The translations under genes were made by a program, and so were the position numbers. A stretch of 64,000 nucleotides of DNA from Siniperca chuatsi. Lineage: Eukaryota > Chordata > Actinopteri > Centrarchiformes > Sinipercidae. The number at the start of each line of letters is the position of its first letter. Positions within the stretch are counted from its first letter, which is position 1. The notes beneath the pieces were generated by a model that saw only the letters and a program-made list of their open reading frames with translations, did no database searches and was not told the origin of the DNA. The DNA lies in contig NC_058053.1 in NCBI RefSeq assembly GCF_020085105.1, positions 15,648,888 to 15,712,887 of the forward strand. The letters run 5' to 3'. This document shows positions 1 through 22,853 of this stretch, in pieces.

Positions 1-1038
1 TGTGTAGGTAAGAATGGGGAGTTATTGCCCACCACGGAGGAGGCTGAGGAGCTGGTGCGTGCACTGCAGGCTATGGGGTCCTATCCAGACTCTTTGGTGT
101 GCCTGACCTCCATGGGAGACCTGGCCCCCTCTGAAGGAGTGGACCACCGAGCTATGACTGTGTTCCCTGGTACGGTCCAGCCAGGGGGCATGGGGGACCT
201 GCTCAACAGCCGCATCCCTACAGAGAACTTCACCAGCCTCGAGCTGGAGGACAATCTACTGCAGTCCACTGGGGGTCACTTTCCCCCCTCACCGCCATCT
301 CAGCCCGCTAACCAGCCCCCGACGTCGTGCTCCAACCTGACCTCATCTTCTTCTACCGTAGCCCCCTCCACCACCTCCCTGCTCACTCAGACCTCCATAA
401 CAGAGCGAACGTTTTCCCGGACCCACACATCCCATGTCCTGGCCAAGCCGGAAGCACCCACATCATCTCCCCAAGGCAGCCACTACAGCAGTGAGCACGT
501 GCCATCCCCATACAGTGACCACATATCTTCTCCCCATGCCAGCTCCTTCCAGACAGACACCCCTATGCTGTTGGAAGTCCCTCTCAGCGGGGTACCAGGA
601 CCCCCACGCTCATCATGGAACAATCTCCCTCTCCCCCTCACCGACCCCACACAGTTTGGCAATCTCATAGGTTCAGAAAGTCATCTCATATCCACCTCCC
701 TGTCCACTCCCCCGGCCACCACCCACTCTGTGACGCTGCAGCCCATGGCTGCACTCTCAGCGATGCCCCAGAGTGGCTTGACAGGTTTAACGACTCCCCC
801 TGCCCCCTCATCCTCCCTCCCATCCTCTTCACATGATCTTCTGACCTCCACACAGCCCAAGCAACAGCTCCCTCAGTTCAGCGCGGCCTTTGGCCATCAA
901 TTGGCCTCCCACAGTGGCATCCCGAAAGACGTGCAGCCGAGCCACAGCTCCACAGCGCCCCCCGCTGGCTTTTCCATAGTTAGTGCCACCGCTGCAAGTG
1001 CCAACAGCGCTACACCACCCTTCGCCCAAAGTAAATGA
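1..1038 (+). CDS. Last coding exon of an unrecognised gene; Ser/Thr/Pro-rich C-terminus
   Basis: One frame is open from the first base of the window to a TGA at 1036-1038. The exon probably starts after a splice acceptor at tgtgtag (1-7), so upstream exons lie outside the window. The first 80 or so residues are mixed and contain short acidic or hydrophobic stretches (for example SLELEDNLLQ). The remaining 250 or so are very rich in Ser, Thr, Pro, Gln and Ala with many short SSS and PPSPP runs and no cysteine-based domain. That composition is typical of disordered activation or scaffold regions of transcriptional regulators, but I do not recognise the family and assign no function. It is convergent (tail to tail) with stk24. 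The human neighbour in that position is FARP1, whose C-terminus is a PH domain, so this is not obviously FARP1. Confidence 0.7.
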   Translation, partial: CVGKNGELLPTTEEAEELVRALQAMGSYPDSLVCLTSMGDLAPSEGVDHRAMTVFPGTVQPGGMGDLLNSRIPTENFTSLELEDNLLQSTGGHFPPSPPSQPANQPPTSCSNLTSSSSTVAPSTTSLLTQTSITERTFSRTHTSHVLAKPEAPTSSPQGSHYSSEHVPSPYSDHISSPHASSFQTDTPMLLEVPLSGVPGPPRSSWNNLPLPLTDPTQFGNLIGSESHLISTSLSTPPATTHSVTLQPMAALSAMPQSGLTGLTTPPAPSSSLPSSSHDLLTSTQPKQQLPQFSAAFGHQLASHSGIPKDVQPSHSSTAPPAGFSIVSATAASANSATPPFAQSK

Positions 1039-2953
1039 GATCAGGCGGCCTGCAGCGGCTGCATGATGGCGTGTGGACTCACAGTCTCTTACAATCCAGT
1101 CGACCAGCTTCTGATTGACCACCCCTCTTCATCTGCTAGATGTGTGCAATGTGGTAATAGTGCACTATTTGGTAATGAATTTGCACAACCTCAGATTTTC
1201 CTCAATATTTTCTATTCTTTTATTCTGCAGCCAGACGGTCTCTGGGATTTTAAGTCAGTGTGAGTCCACTAGTCTGATGCCTTGTGGTTTTCGTCAGCAG
1301 GGGGTAACAGTCAGATTTGGCGATGAAATAAACGGGTGAAAATTGGCGGAAGGACCTTTAGCAGAGAGATTGTGTCACAGTGCTCAGAATTCATTGACAT
1401 AGGAGGCTCAGTCAGTGGTCGCTTTGTTTGCTTTGCCAGTTAAAGTCCTGTCTTTAAATGATCAACTGTACCCTGCCTTGCTCAGATGGCCATTTGCATT
1501 TTTATTTCTCCACCTGTTTCATACACTGCTTCTGTCACCCTCTGAAAAACAAGAGTACAGGTTGTGATATTTGTGACCCATTATGTTTCAAGCTATTTAA
1601 CTGTTATCATGATATAGAATCTTACTGAGTCAGATTTCACACTCATATGAATTTACCAAAATACTTTTAAACAGCTGTTTTTATATTGTGTATACTGTAT
1701 ATGTGCTCATTTATTGGTTTGCTCAGACATCAAAATCTCTGACCTCACCATTGGTTGTGGGACTCTGGGTGGCCTAGTAGACACTTGAAGGTAAATATAG
1801 TTTCTTAAAGCAATAAACACATTAACATAACTCTAGCGTTGTAAGGTATTTTATTGGTCTCATTACATGTAGCTTCAGTTGCTGAATCCAGGCTGGATCA
1901 GGAATATATTTTGGCCTCTATAACTGTTGTAAACCTTTTATTTTACAGCAGTTTCACTCAGAACGAGAGCCTATAGAGACCAGAGATCAGGTCAGCCTAA
2001 CTTCTTCTCTCAGGTCATACTGAGTGGATTAGGCTAATAAATGAGTTTTAGTGTTAATGATAGGGGTGATGATGGCGTAATCCAGGGACTTGAAGTGTCT
2101 ACTCTCAAAGGTGCTCTCTGGTCCACATATACAATGGTCATTAGTGACTTTCATGTCTCATTATAGGCAGTTTCAGGACTCCAAGGAAACCCACTATAAG
2201 ACGTCAAGGCCGGACTACCCAGAGAAGACGTAGGTAGGGATTTAAATGGTGTAAATTGGTGTGTTGAGCACGTCTGAGGTAACGCAAAGTCTGTTTTACT
2301 CTAAAACTCTAAAATGATTTTAAGCTAAATGATGCAAACTTGGGGTCAAATTTTAATTTTAGAAAATGAGAGCTCCTCCACTGTCAATGACTCATACAGC
2401 AGTACAACCATGACTTTTGATATTATATTAGACAGATTGTCAGGCATTGTTGAGTATTAGGTATATAGAGTAGCAGTCTCTATCTTGGGGTTTGTTGGTG
2501 AATTATTGAGTAGCAATGGATTGAAATTATTTGCAATGTATTCAGTGGAACCTGTGTCTTGTAGAATGAGTCTCTTGTTTTTAATGGCTATCAAAATGGT
2601 TGTAAGTTCTCTATTGAAGTTGGAGGGATCAATGTTTGTATGCTGTGTATACTGTCATTTTGTTTTTAATAATATTCTGATGGAGAGTATTTTTGATAGC
2701 TATTAAACTCCAGAAAGAAGTCTGAGGTTGCATGGGGCAGCGACCTTGTGTGTGAAAGCATTATAATATCAATATTAGATTATGGTCACTGGCTTGATTC
2801 TTGGTGATATGAAACATAGGAATATCTGCATCGCCATTTCATTTCATTTTGTGGAGGAAAAAAAAAGATCAACGTACAGTATGTTGTTTTTCAACATAGA
2901 TTTGCACAGGAGTGGATGAGGCTGGTGGTATTTCACGTGTCCCGTGTCTGTCT

Positions 2954-2957
<4 letters not shown>

Positions 2958-2991
<34 letters not shown>
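2958..2991. repeat. Poly(T)/poly(A) run of 34 nt
   Basis: An uninterrupted T run on the plus strand inside the presumed 3' UTR. It produces spurious lysine- or phenylalanine-run reading frames on both strands. Confidence 0.95.
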
Positions 2992-2994
<3 letters not shown>

Positions 2995-3623
2995 TGGACG
3001 CTCATTAAATGAACAGCTGCCATCATTACCAGCTCTGAGCCTGCACCAGACCCCCATTTCCAGCTGTGAGAAGGCCCAGTTCTGTCTCTCCCTTCCAAAG
3101 AGAAAACACATTATGAAGTGTAAACCCGTAGCTCCACCAGAGACGACTGGGCTTCTCAGCGACTGCAGTGTTTTCACTAATAGTCATAAACACAGTGACC
3201 CGAAAAGTAAAAGAAAAGAAAAAAAAAATCAGGTTTGATGAAAAATGTTTTCAAGGCATTACTGCTGTATCCACATAGCATGAGATTAGTCACTGCACCA
3301 GTTCACTCCCAAAAACCACAGTAGAACAAAATTAACAGGGCTCGTACTGTAGGCACATTTAACTGCTTGAATTCAGAGATGGCTGACAAATTCCTATACT
3401 CATTGAATGTACTGTATTTCTGTTTTTAAAGATAGGATGAGCTAATCTAGTCACCTTTTGTTATTGGTCCTTGTTTAATTTGTCTAAGGTATTTTTTGTA
3501 TACAAAGGTTTACATTTTTATGTATATTTTTCTTGTGTACAAATTATGTAATATGTGTACAAACACTGTATGTAATATCTGTATATAGTGTGAGAAATTT
3601 GATCTTTTGTTTTTGGATGTATA

Positions 3624-3629
3624 AATAAA
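3624..3629 (+). terminator. Poly(A) signal AATAAA with GT-rich downstream element
   Basis: AATAAA is followed within 15-45 nt by gctgtgcgg and a run of gtttgtgttttttt, the classic hexamer plus GU/U-rich arrangement. Confidence 0.55.
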
Positions 3630-3659
3630 ACTTGCTGTGCGGTATTTGCTGACAGTTTG

Positions 3660-5186
3660 TGTTTTTTTGTTTGTTTTTTTAACTGGTTAAAATAATGAGG
3701 TGTTAGGCTTATCTGCCACAGTCTTTCCATGCACATGGAGATGGATTTTCAGCTGAATTGTTGCCAGATAGGTCAGTGTTTCAGGTGTTCACAGCAAAAT
3801 TAGAATGGGATCAAAGACAGGCAGCAAGGCATTGTATTTTATAAGCAACTGAGCATCTAATTGTGACATGTAACAACTATTCAATATTTAATTTTGTAAT
3901 GAATTTATACTATTGAAATATTTTACTTTAAAACTTTTCTCTGAATTTATGTGTTTTGAATTCCTCTCTTTAAATTTTCCATTGAGATTAAGTTGTGCAA
4001 TTTCCAAAATCTGTTTTTAAGTTGACTAAATCTCACCACAAGGTCCACTAAGTAGCTGTTGTGGAGTTTTTAATCGTATCACATGTTCATCATCAGATGG
4101 TTAAATTTCAAAATTATGTCTTAAATTGCTGTTAACATTCAAATTATTATGACCTTCCTTTCTTTGGTACCATATCCAACTAAGAAAATACAACTGTTTT
4201 GGTATAAAGCTTTACTGCTTCGTAATCCTATGACTAAATCTTAAAAATAAAATTGAAAGCCCTGTTTTGGCTTATCAGGTGCAGGTGTTTAATTAAATTG
4301 AAATATAGTATAACTACACCCTTTTAGCTGGTCAGTGAGTGATTTCATATAAAGTGCATCCATACAGACAATTTTTTCATATTTTGGAGCATTGCAGCCT
4401 AAACGTCACTTCTGAGTCTGAGACAATGCTTCACAGAAATACCTAAAATCAGCAATTAAAGCTTTGTTTATCTGTTTGGAATTTGTCCTGCTCTACTTTA
4501 AGCTGCTCTTATAGTGCATGTGTCTGTATTTGGCTCTATTGTTATTGCTAGCCTTAAAACTCAAGCTGAAGAGAACTCAAGACATTCAAAACAATTTGGA
4601 TGCATCTGCAGCATATCACTGCTAAAGGGATGAACACTTTACTCAGCAATTCATATATTTAATCTCTAGATTTTTCATGAACTTGTGCATTTTAAAAGCC
4701 TACCACTATCATGGGTTACTGTGTACAAGTCAATACAGTACCCCAACAGGCAAGAAGGGTGATATTTTCTAGAGGCACTATAGGTCGATGTATGCATAGG
4801 AAATTTAAAAAGCTGTGCAGGCAAGCAAATTTCAAATAAGGTCATGTTAAGATGTATGACTCAGGCAAACAATGGCAAAACTGTTCATCAGATTTGCACT
4901 GGATTTTTATTTTTTCCCTTAATCATTTGACAACTTTCATTAAATCCAACAGCACTGTCCGGAATTAGCAAACAAGTATACTGGACTATAAACTGTCAGC
5001 AAAGTCACACAAAATAAAATGTACATTTTAAGTGATTGCTATCCAGTGTTTACTGAAACTTTAACACATCACAGAACCCAACCTTAGTCCCTCTAATACA
5101 TAATACTGTTCTTTTGGGTTATAAAAATAGTTTAATTGAATATATGCCTACTTGTGCTAAGAAATGACTCCTGGCGATCACACTGC
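3660..5186. other. Intergenic spacer between convergent transcripts
   Basis: AT-rich sequence between the candidate 3' ends of the plus-strand gene and stk24. I see no coding potential, RNA gene or clear repeat here. Confidence 0.4.
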
Positions 5187-5192
5187 TTTATT
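5187..5192 (-). terminator. Candidate stk24 poly(A) signal (AATAAA on the minus strand)
   Basis: TTTATT on the plus strand. Scanning downstream from the stk24 stop codon at 8085, this is the first perfect AATAAA I find on the coding strand, implying a 3' UTR of about 2.9 kb. Variant signals (for example ATTAAA near 6325) could end it earlier. Confidence 0.4.
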
Positions 5193-5655
5193 GCCAAACA
5201 TCACATAAAGGGGGGAAGAGAGAAAATAAAACTGGTGTAATTGCAACATAATATTGTAGCCTTTTTTAGTACCATTTTTTTTAAAAAAACAAAATAAATC
5301 TGCAAAGTGCAAAACATGAAAAGATAGAGTCATAACAGACAATGTAAAAGGTGCAAATTGTATTGAATTTGTCTCAGTTTGGGGGGAGGGCTTACATATG
5401 GCACATTTCACATGATAAGTTCGAATGGAGAGCGGAGTCATTTTTCATAGAAGAGCAGAAAACAGAGTGAAAGTGGAAATCATTGAGTCTGGTACCTTTT
5501 CTTGATTTGGTTAACCGGTTTCTACAGATTTGTCTTTTACTCATTCAAGTGAGTATTCCACCCCAGTTAGCTAGCAACTAGAAAAGAAAACTTTTAATGC
5601 ATCTGAAAAGAAATGGGGAGGAAATGTTCTGTTTAAATGATAAAATTAAAGAGCT

Positions 5656-6040
5656 AAAAGAATAGTTTGACATTTTGGGAAATATGCTTATTTGCTTTCT
5701 GACAGCGAGTTAGCTAGCTAACTATAGATGAGAGGATCAATACCGCTCTTTTAACTGTAAAGTTATGGGAAATATAAAGCTCACTTATAGCCAGCAGCCA
5801 GTTCAATTATCGTAGCACAAAGGCAGGAACGGGGAAACAGCTAGCCTGACTGTCAAGAGGAAACAAAATCCTCCTACCAGCACCTCAAAGTTCACTAATT
5901 AATATGTTTTGTTTAATCTATACAAAAACCAAAGTGTAAAAGCAACAAATCGGCATATTTTGGCCAGGACTAGTTGCCAGGCAACCAGCGGAGATTCTTA
6001 GAAGTTACTGGTCTCCAAGACAAGCCAAGAAATAACGAAC
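5656..6040. repeat. Foldback element family A, partial copy
   Basis: It begins with aatagtttgacattttggga and contains the family landmarks gccagcagccagtt, ggggaaacagctagcc and ttaatctatacaaaaacc. The same landmarks occur in the copies at 25970-26610 and 33335-33771. The opposite inverted arm is missing here, so this copy is truncated. Confidence 0.75.
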
Positions 6041-8084
6041 GTTGCCTTATATTTAATGTCGATCTTCTTATCCAACTCTGCCCTAGAAAGCGAATAATTG
6101 TATTTCCCAAAATGTTGACCCATCTCTTTAACTTGCCCTGTGTTTTGTGTACCGTGTATTGCCCCGTGGCAAAAACAATATATCATCTGACTCTTAAGAT
6201 TTATGAAAATTCCTCTCGTCCGAGAAAAAAAAAACGAGTCCATTTGTTCATGCACACATTATTCTGGCAAGGAATGATAGAATTATTTTTTTTATCTTTC
6301 ATCGTTTATCTTTCTGCATATGCATTTTAATGCCAGAGGGGGAAACAAAACAGAAGAAATCACAACAAAAACATTTGATCTAACATTTTAAAGCTGATAA
6401 GCCTACTGTTCATCCCATTCATCACAAATACTCTAAGGCTAATTCAACTCTGTTGAGGACTCAACATTCCTCCAGTCTGGTAGCAGTATGCTACAACGCA
6501 TACTACTCAGGCCAACCAATAGACTTTATACTGTTATACTATCATGCACATTCCTTTTAAACTAAACTCAGAAGTAATAGCAGTGCGGCTGGTCTCACCT
6601 GGCTCCTGGCTTTACGTTAATATGTACATCTGAGAGCCATCTACTATGTGAGAAGTCTATGTCTATATGCATTTACTGTACAAAAGAAAAACCTCTCACA
6701 AGCCCAAATGTTAAGATACAGCCAGGCAAATATTACACTGCATGACCAACTCCAGAGTTCAAGCTGTGAGACTTCAGGTGGACTTTTTTTTGTTCCAGAT
6801 AGCATACCTGCAAAATACTGTAAGTCTCGTGCTACTGTTTTATGGCTACTTTGTTTATAGTCAAAGGCATTTATACTTGAAGTGCAATTAAAGCTGTAGG
6901 TACGCTGAGGAGATAGATAGTACCACTGCAGCTCCTAGGAAGACTAACAGAGTCTGCTGATTTATAAACTAGATCATGGCACTGCCCTGTTAATGGAATG
7001 AATTGACAAAACCTCAGCTTATCTAACCAGTCAAGAACACACGGCAAAAAAATAAAAAAAAAATAAAAGGGATGATGGCAAAGTCCAACAAACCAACACA
7101 ACTCGAGGCCTTGTGGAATCAGGGCTGGCAACAGAGCATCCAGTGTTTAAAACCGGTGGGGGCTTCAGCGATCCAGCCTTTTTTCTTTCACATTCTCCAA
7201 CATTATTACAGCCACAGCATAGAGTGTGAAACCAAAACGTTAAAGAGAATTAAGAAATATGTAAGAAATCAATAGTAAAACATGATAGAGGGCAGCCATT
7301 TTCATTCATTGGATGAGTACTTAAAAAGTTTTACAACTGGAGAAATCAAAGACCGATATACAAAAGAACAAGTAAAAAGGCAAGGCAATCTCATGTATGG
7401 CCATTTTAGTCTCTCAAAATATTTACCTCACAACCATTATCTACAGTTTGCATTTGGCCATTTGTACACAGTGGTTCCATTACAAACGCTCAATTATTTT
7501 TTCACGAATCTGTAGAAATTAGCTTATTTACAAGTCTGTACAACCACCCTATAGAGCTCTTTCCATCTCCCAGAGGACCCAATCTACTTAAAGCAGGATA
7601 CCTGAGTTTTCAATAGAATGCTTCAACCCACTCGTCACTCTTCACCACGTTTCACAGGATATCTCGCACAGCCACACACACACACATGCACACAATTAAT
7701 TAAGCAAGGTACTTTCTTCCAAAAGGATGCTGAGTGTAAACCTTTGTGAAAAAGCCACAAACTCACCAAAATCAATAACTCAAAGAGTCCTTGCAGAAAG
7801 ATAGCTAACTCCACCCTTAAATTTAAAACAGTTGTGAAGGAGGTATTGAGAAGGGACATCTTACAGCAGGTGGCAGCTGAGTGGCTGGCCACTGACTGTC
7901 CTGAATAGGACCCTCTGGTGGTGTGCTAGCGTATAAACAGACATTAGGTAGGCCAGGATTTGCTTCAGGCAAATGAGTGATGGAGACCTTCCTGGGAGAC
8001 TTCATCTTGGCTGTGGAAGTCAGAGGAAAAGATCTGACTGTGGAGGTCGGTGGAAAATTAGAGCAGAGCTGGATGTAGCTCCTC

Positions 8085-19901
<11,817 letters not shown>

Positions 19902-20400
19902 GGCGTCAGATCAGCAAAGATGACGCCTTTCCTCGTCTTTTTCTGCTGTCCTTATCAGATGTATAACGCTAGTTTTCTGACAACCCCCTGGTTTGGATGA
20001 CCTGGTCCGTGCTGCAAACTCTGTAAGGATAATTAATGTTTCAAACGGAGAAGTCGCTTGATTTTAAAAGATCTGCTCGACTTGTCGGCTTGTACTTCGA
20101 GCTGCCTGCCAGCCTTCTCCTCACTTGCCTTCCGCAGTTAGCGAATGTTAGCTACGTTAGCTACTTTAGCAGCTAGTTAGCAAACAGTTAGCTGAATTAT
20201 TATATCTCTGTAAACCAATGCGGTCTCTCAGCACGTACTTGACAGTTTCCCGATGATAAGATAGGGGTATGGTCTGAAATAGTCGCACAGGATAAATACA
20301 TGCACAGTGTTGTATAGTTGTATCGCTTGTTGTTCTTTCCTCTCATCACTTTTCTCTGTCGCCCAGCGCCATCTTGGTTAATGTCATTTTCATTTTCCGG
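19902..20400 (-). promoter_or_regulatory. stk24: stk24 5' UTR and probable promoter
   Basis: The region upstream of the start codon (19899-19901) is less AT-rich around 20340-20410 and lacks a TATA box. A YY1-type site (minus-strand CCAAGATGGC) lies at 20368-20377. Such sites commonly sit just downstream of start sites in TATA-less vertebrate promoters. A gttagctacgttagctactttagc repeat lies at about 20145-20175. Confidence 0.35.
20368..20377 (-). promoter_or_regulatory. YY1-like motif CCAAGATGGC
   Basis: The minus strand reads CCAAGATGGC, matching the core AAGATGGC of YY1 sites in the orientation of stk24 transcription. Confidence 0.4.
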
Positions 20401-20541
20401 AGGACCAATCAGAATCAGGAAGAGTAGAAGGTGCATATGTCGTCATTCGAAAATCAAAAACCGTCACAGAAGAGGAAGGGAGTTTACACAAGCGCCAGTT
20501 TCACACTTTTGTGGTTTGAGGAACAGTGGTAAGGAAGTGTG

Positions 20542-20579
<38 letters not shown>
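20542..20579. repeat. (AAGC)n microsatellite
   Basis: About nine tandem copies of the tetranucleotide caag/aagc, upstream of the stk24 promoter. Confidence 0.95.
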
Positions 20580-22600
20580 TAATTGCCCTGAGGTTCCAGA
20601 CTTTATGACCCCCTAATGCCCCAAGTTCACTGCATATCAATTTGGTTATGGTAACTAGAGTTTTGGAAATTTATTAAATAAAATACCACTAAAGCACTAA
20701 ATAAATCACATGAGCCTTTCCCAATGTGATTTCAGAGTAAGAGATAGGAGGACAAAATCCAAAGTCCTCATGTGGTGTAAAAATACATTCAGCTGAAGTG
20801 AATATGAGGCTTCAGCAGTCTGACTTAGACAAATGAAGTGCATATCTCCCAAAGTTAGTCTTTTTAGTATGAAATTCCTTCGTGTTAACCCAACAGCCTT
20901 TCCTTGCCAAGCTGCAATGAGAAAAGGAGTGAATATTGCACTAAAAAGACTGTGAATACAGAACGTACCTGCTTGTTTTGACTAACTGCGACTGCTAAAG
21001 CCTTATATTATGTTTGGTTAAACTATGGGGTGCATTGTTGCACAGAAAAAAATCACTGAATTTTGTCCCCAATCTCTTACATTGCTTAAAAAATGTGAAC
21101 CTATCTTTTAACACCTTAATATTTTACTTTAAATTGTGCTCACATCAAACTAAATAAAGCTGTGTTTAATCAAGTTACCACAAACTAATTGGGGCCAGTT
21201 AATGTTATTTCAGCACAACCATCAAAAACTGGCTATTGATTTAACTCTTGTTTTAGTGACAAATGCAGATTCTGAGGGTCACTGCTGACACTAGGCCTTT
21301 TTCATGGCAGACATTTTGACATGTCACAGTAGGAAAAACACAGGAGACATGGGCTTCACTATTTTCTGACTTTTAATGCACTAAACGAATAATTGATTGA
21401 TCAACAAAATAATCACCATATTAATCAATAATGAAAACACACGCAGCCCAGTCAAAATCAATAGGTGTGATAAGTGGACTGCCTGTTACAGTACAATTAA
21501 TTTGATGTTGGCTCACTGGCTTACTGGGACATTTGATGGAACTCTGCCATCGTTAAAGAAATTTGTTTCACCTTTGCTTTTTCTGCTATGACAGGTCAAA
21601 ATGTCATGTCATGAAAAGGTCTATTGGTTATCTTCCGATATAACGTTGTGGCATGCCAGTTTTACATGGTACCTGTCAGCGAAATGTTATAACTTCCAGT
21701 GGAACACAGTAGCAGCACACTATAATTAGTAGTGGCATATGTCAGTAAGTATGGGTGTATGTAGACAGGGAGTAGTACATGTGTGTGGCAGTGGACCATG
21801 AGTGACATACCCTTGATACCTTAAGTGACATAAGCCAGTACAGCGGCGGCAAACTAACACTTTTCAACCTCACCTTGACTCATAAGAGCATTGCTTGTTT
21901 TCTGGGTCTTTGGGTGTTTAATAAAACATCTGTTGTGCGCAGAGTACTTAATGGGAGTTTGGAGGTAACAGGGTACATACAAGGCAAAACGGAGGGCAAT
22001 AGGTGTGAAAGGGGGTCAGTAGGGGTCCAACAGCCAATTTTTTCCCCCAGCCCCATAAAAAACGTTAGATCAGCAATGACAGGTGAGCTATCTTGGCCTA
22101 TCTCCAGAAGTCAATCTATATTTTCTAATTTTCTCTAGTGTAAGTTAGTATCACAGAACCAGTTCTTGTCATCTCAGATACATTTTAGATTTTTTCATTG
22201 TAAATATTATTATTATTATTATATAATGTCACAACAGTTGAAAGATCCAGAATAATCCGTGAAGATGACCTTGAGTTAAGATTATTTTGTCAAGCTACAA
22301 TTTCCAAGAAAAAGAATGAACTTCTATGCTCATATAATGAAAACCATTTCTATTTAGCCAGTTTGGGAGCTCACAACCCCCTTGACAGCCTGACAGGCTG
22401 CAATGCATTACTTTTTGTCACATAATAAGATATTCAGTACTAGCTAAACATATTTATTGCAAAAAACAACCTGTTCAATCTTATACAGCTGTAAATGTTA
22501 AATCTGAGGATTTGATATCAGGTTGGGAGAGTGCTATGAACAAAAATGACATGCTCAATGTTTTTTTGGAAAAGATCTCAAGACAAGAATTGTGAATGAA
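20580..22600. other. Intergenic region between stk24 (5' end) and slc15a1 (3' end)
   Basis: No gene is visible. It holds a palindromic element (21293-21622) and a short (TTA)n tract (about 22205-22222). The rest is unremarkable AT-rich sequence. Confidence 0.6.
21293..21622. mobile_element. MITE-like element with long imperfect terminal inverted repeats
   Basis: The left end aggcctttttcatggcagac and the reverse complement of the right end (agaccttttcatgacatgac) continue as inverted repeats for about 45 bp, sharing attttgac and tgtca. The element is about 330 bp with no reading frame, fitting a non-autonomous DNA element. The internal taaacgaataattgattgatc piece resembles family B. Confidence 0.75.
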
Positions 22601-22622
22601 AAACACACAAACAAGATTCATT

Positions 22623-22628
22623 TTTATT
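22623..22628 (-). terminator. slc15a1 poly(A) signal (AATAAA on the minus strand)
   Basis: TTTATT on the plus strand, about 225 nt downstream of the slc15a1 stop codon. This gives a short 3' UTR ending near 22605. Confidence 0.6.
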
Positions 22629-22853
22629 GCTTACTGGAATATAACATAAATAAAAAAGAACAATTACATCGAATGATATGTAAATGGTAAATGTTAGGGA
22701 ATAATAGCATTCATCTGTTGTTGTTGTTGTTGTAATATTATAGCTAACAACACAATACACACACACACACACAATATGACAATTCTACCTTGCATCAATG
22801 TTAACCATCAAATATAAATGCATTATGGATATCTAATCTGCTTTTTAGACTGT

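Larger units (their letters stand above)
1039..3650 (+). other. Probable 3' UTR of the first gene
   Basis: No coding signal follows the TGA at 1036-1038. The stretch is AT-rich and holds a 34-nt T run (2958-2991). The best poly(A) signal on this strand is AATAAA at 3624-3629, followed by a GT/T-rich stretch, giving a 3' UTR of about 2.6 kb. An earlier aataaa at about 1811 could give a shorter form. Confidence 0.5.
5170..8084 (-). other. stk24: Probable stk24 3' UTR
   Basis: Non-coding sequence between the stop codon and the candidate poly(A) site. It carries a partial copy of a foldback repeat (about 5656-6040). Confidence 0.4.
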
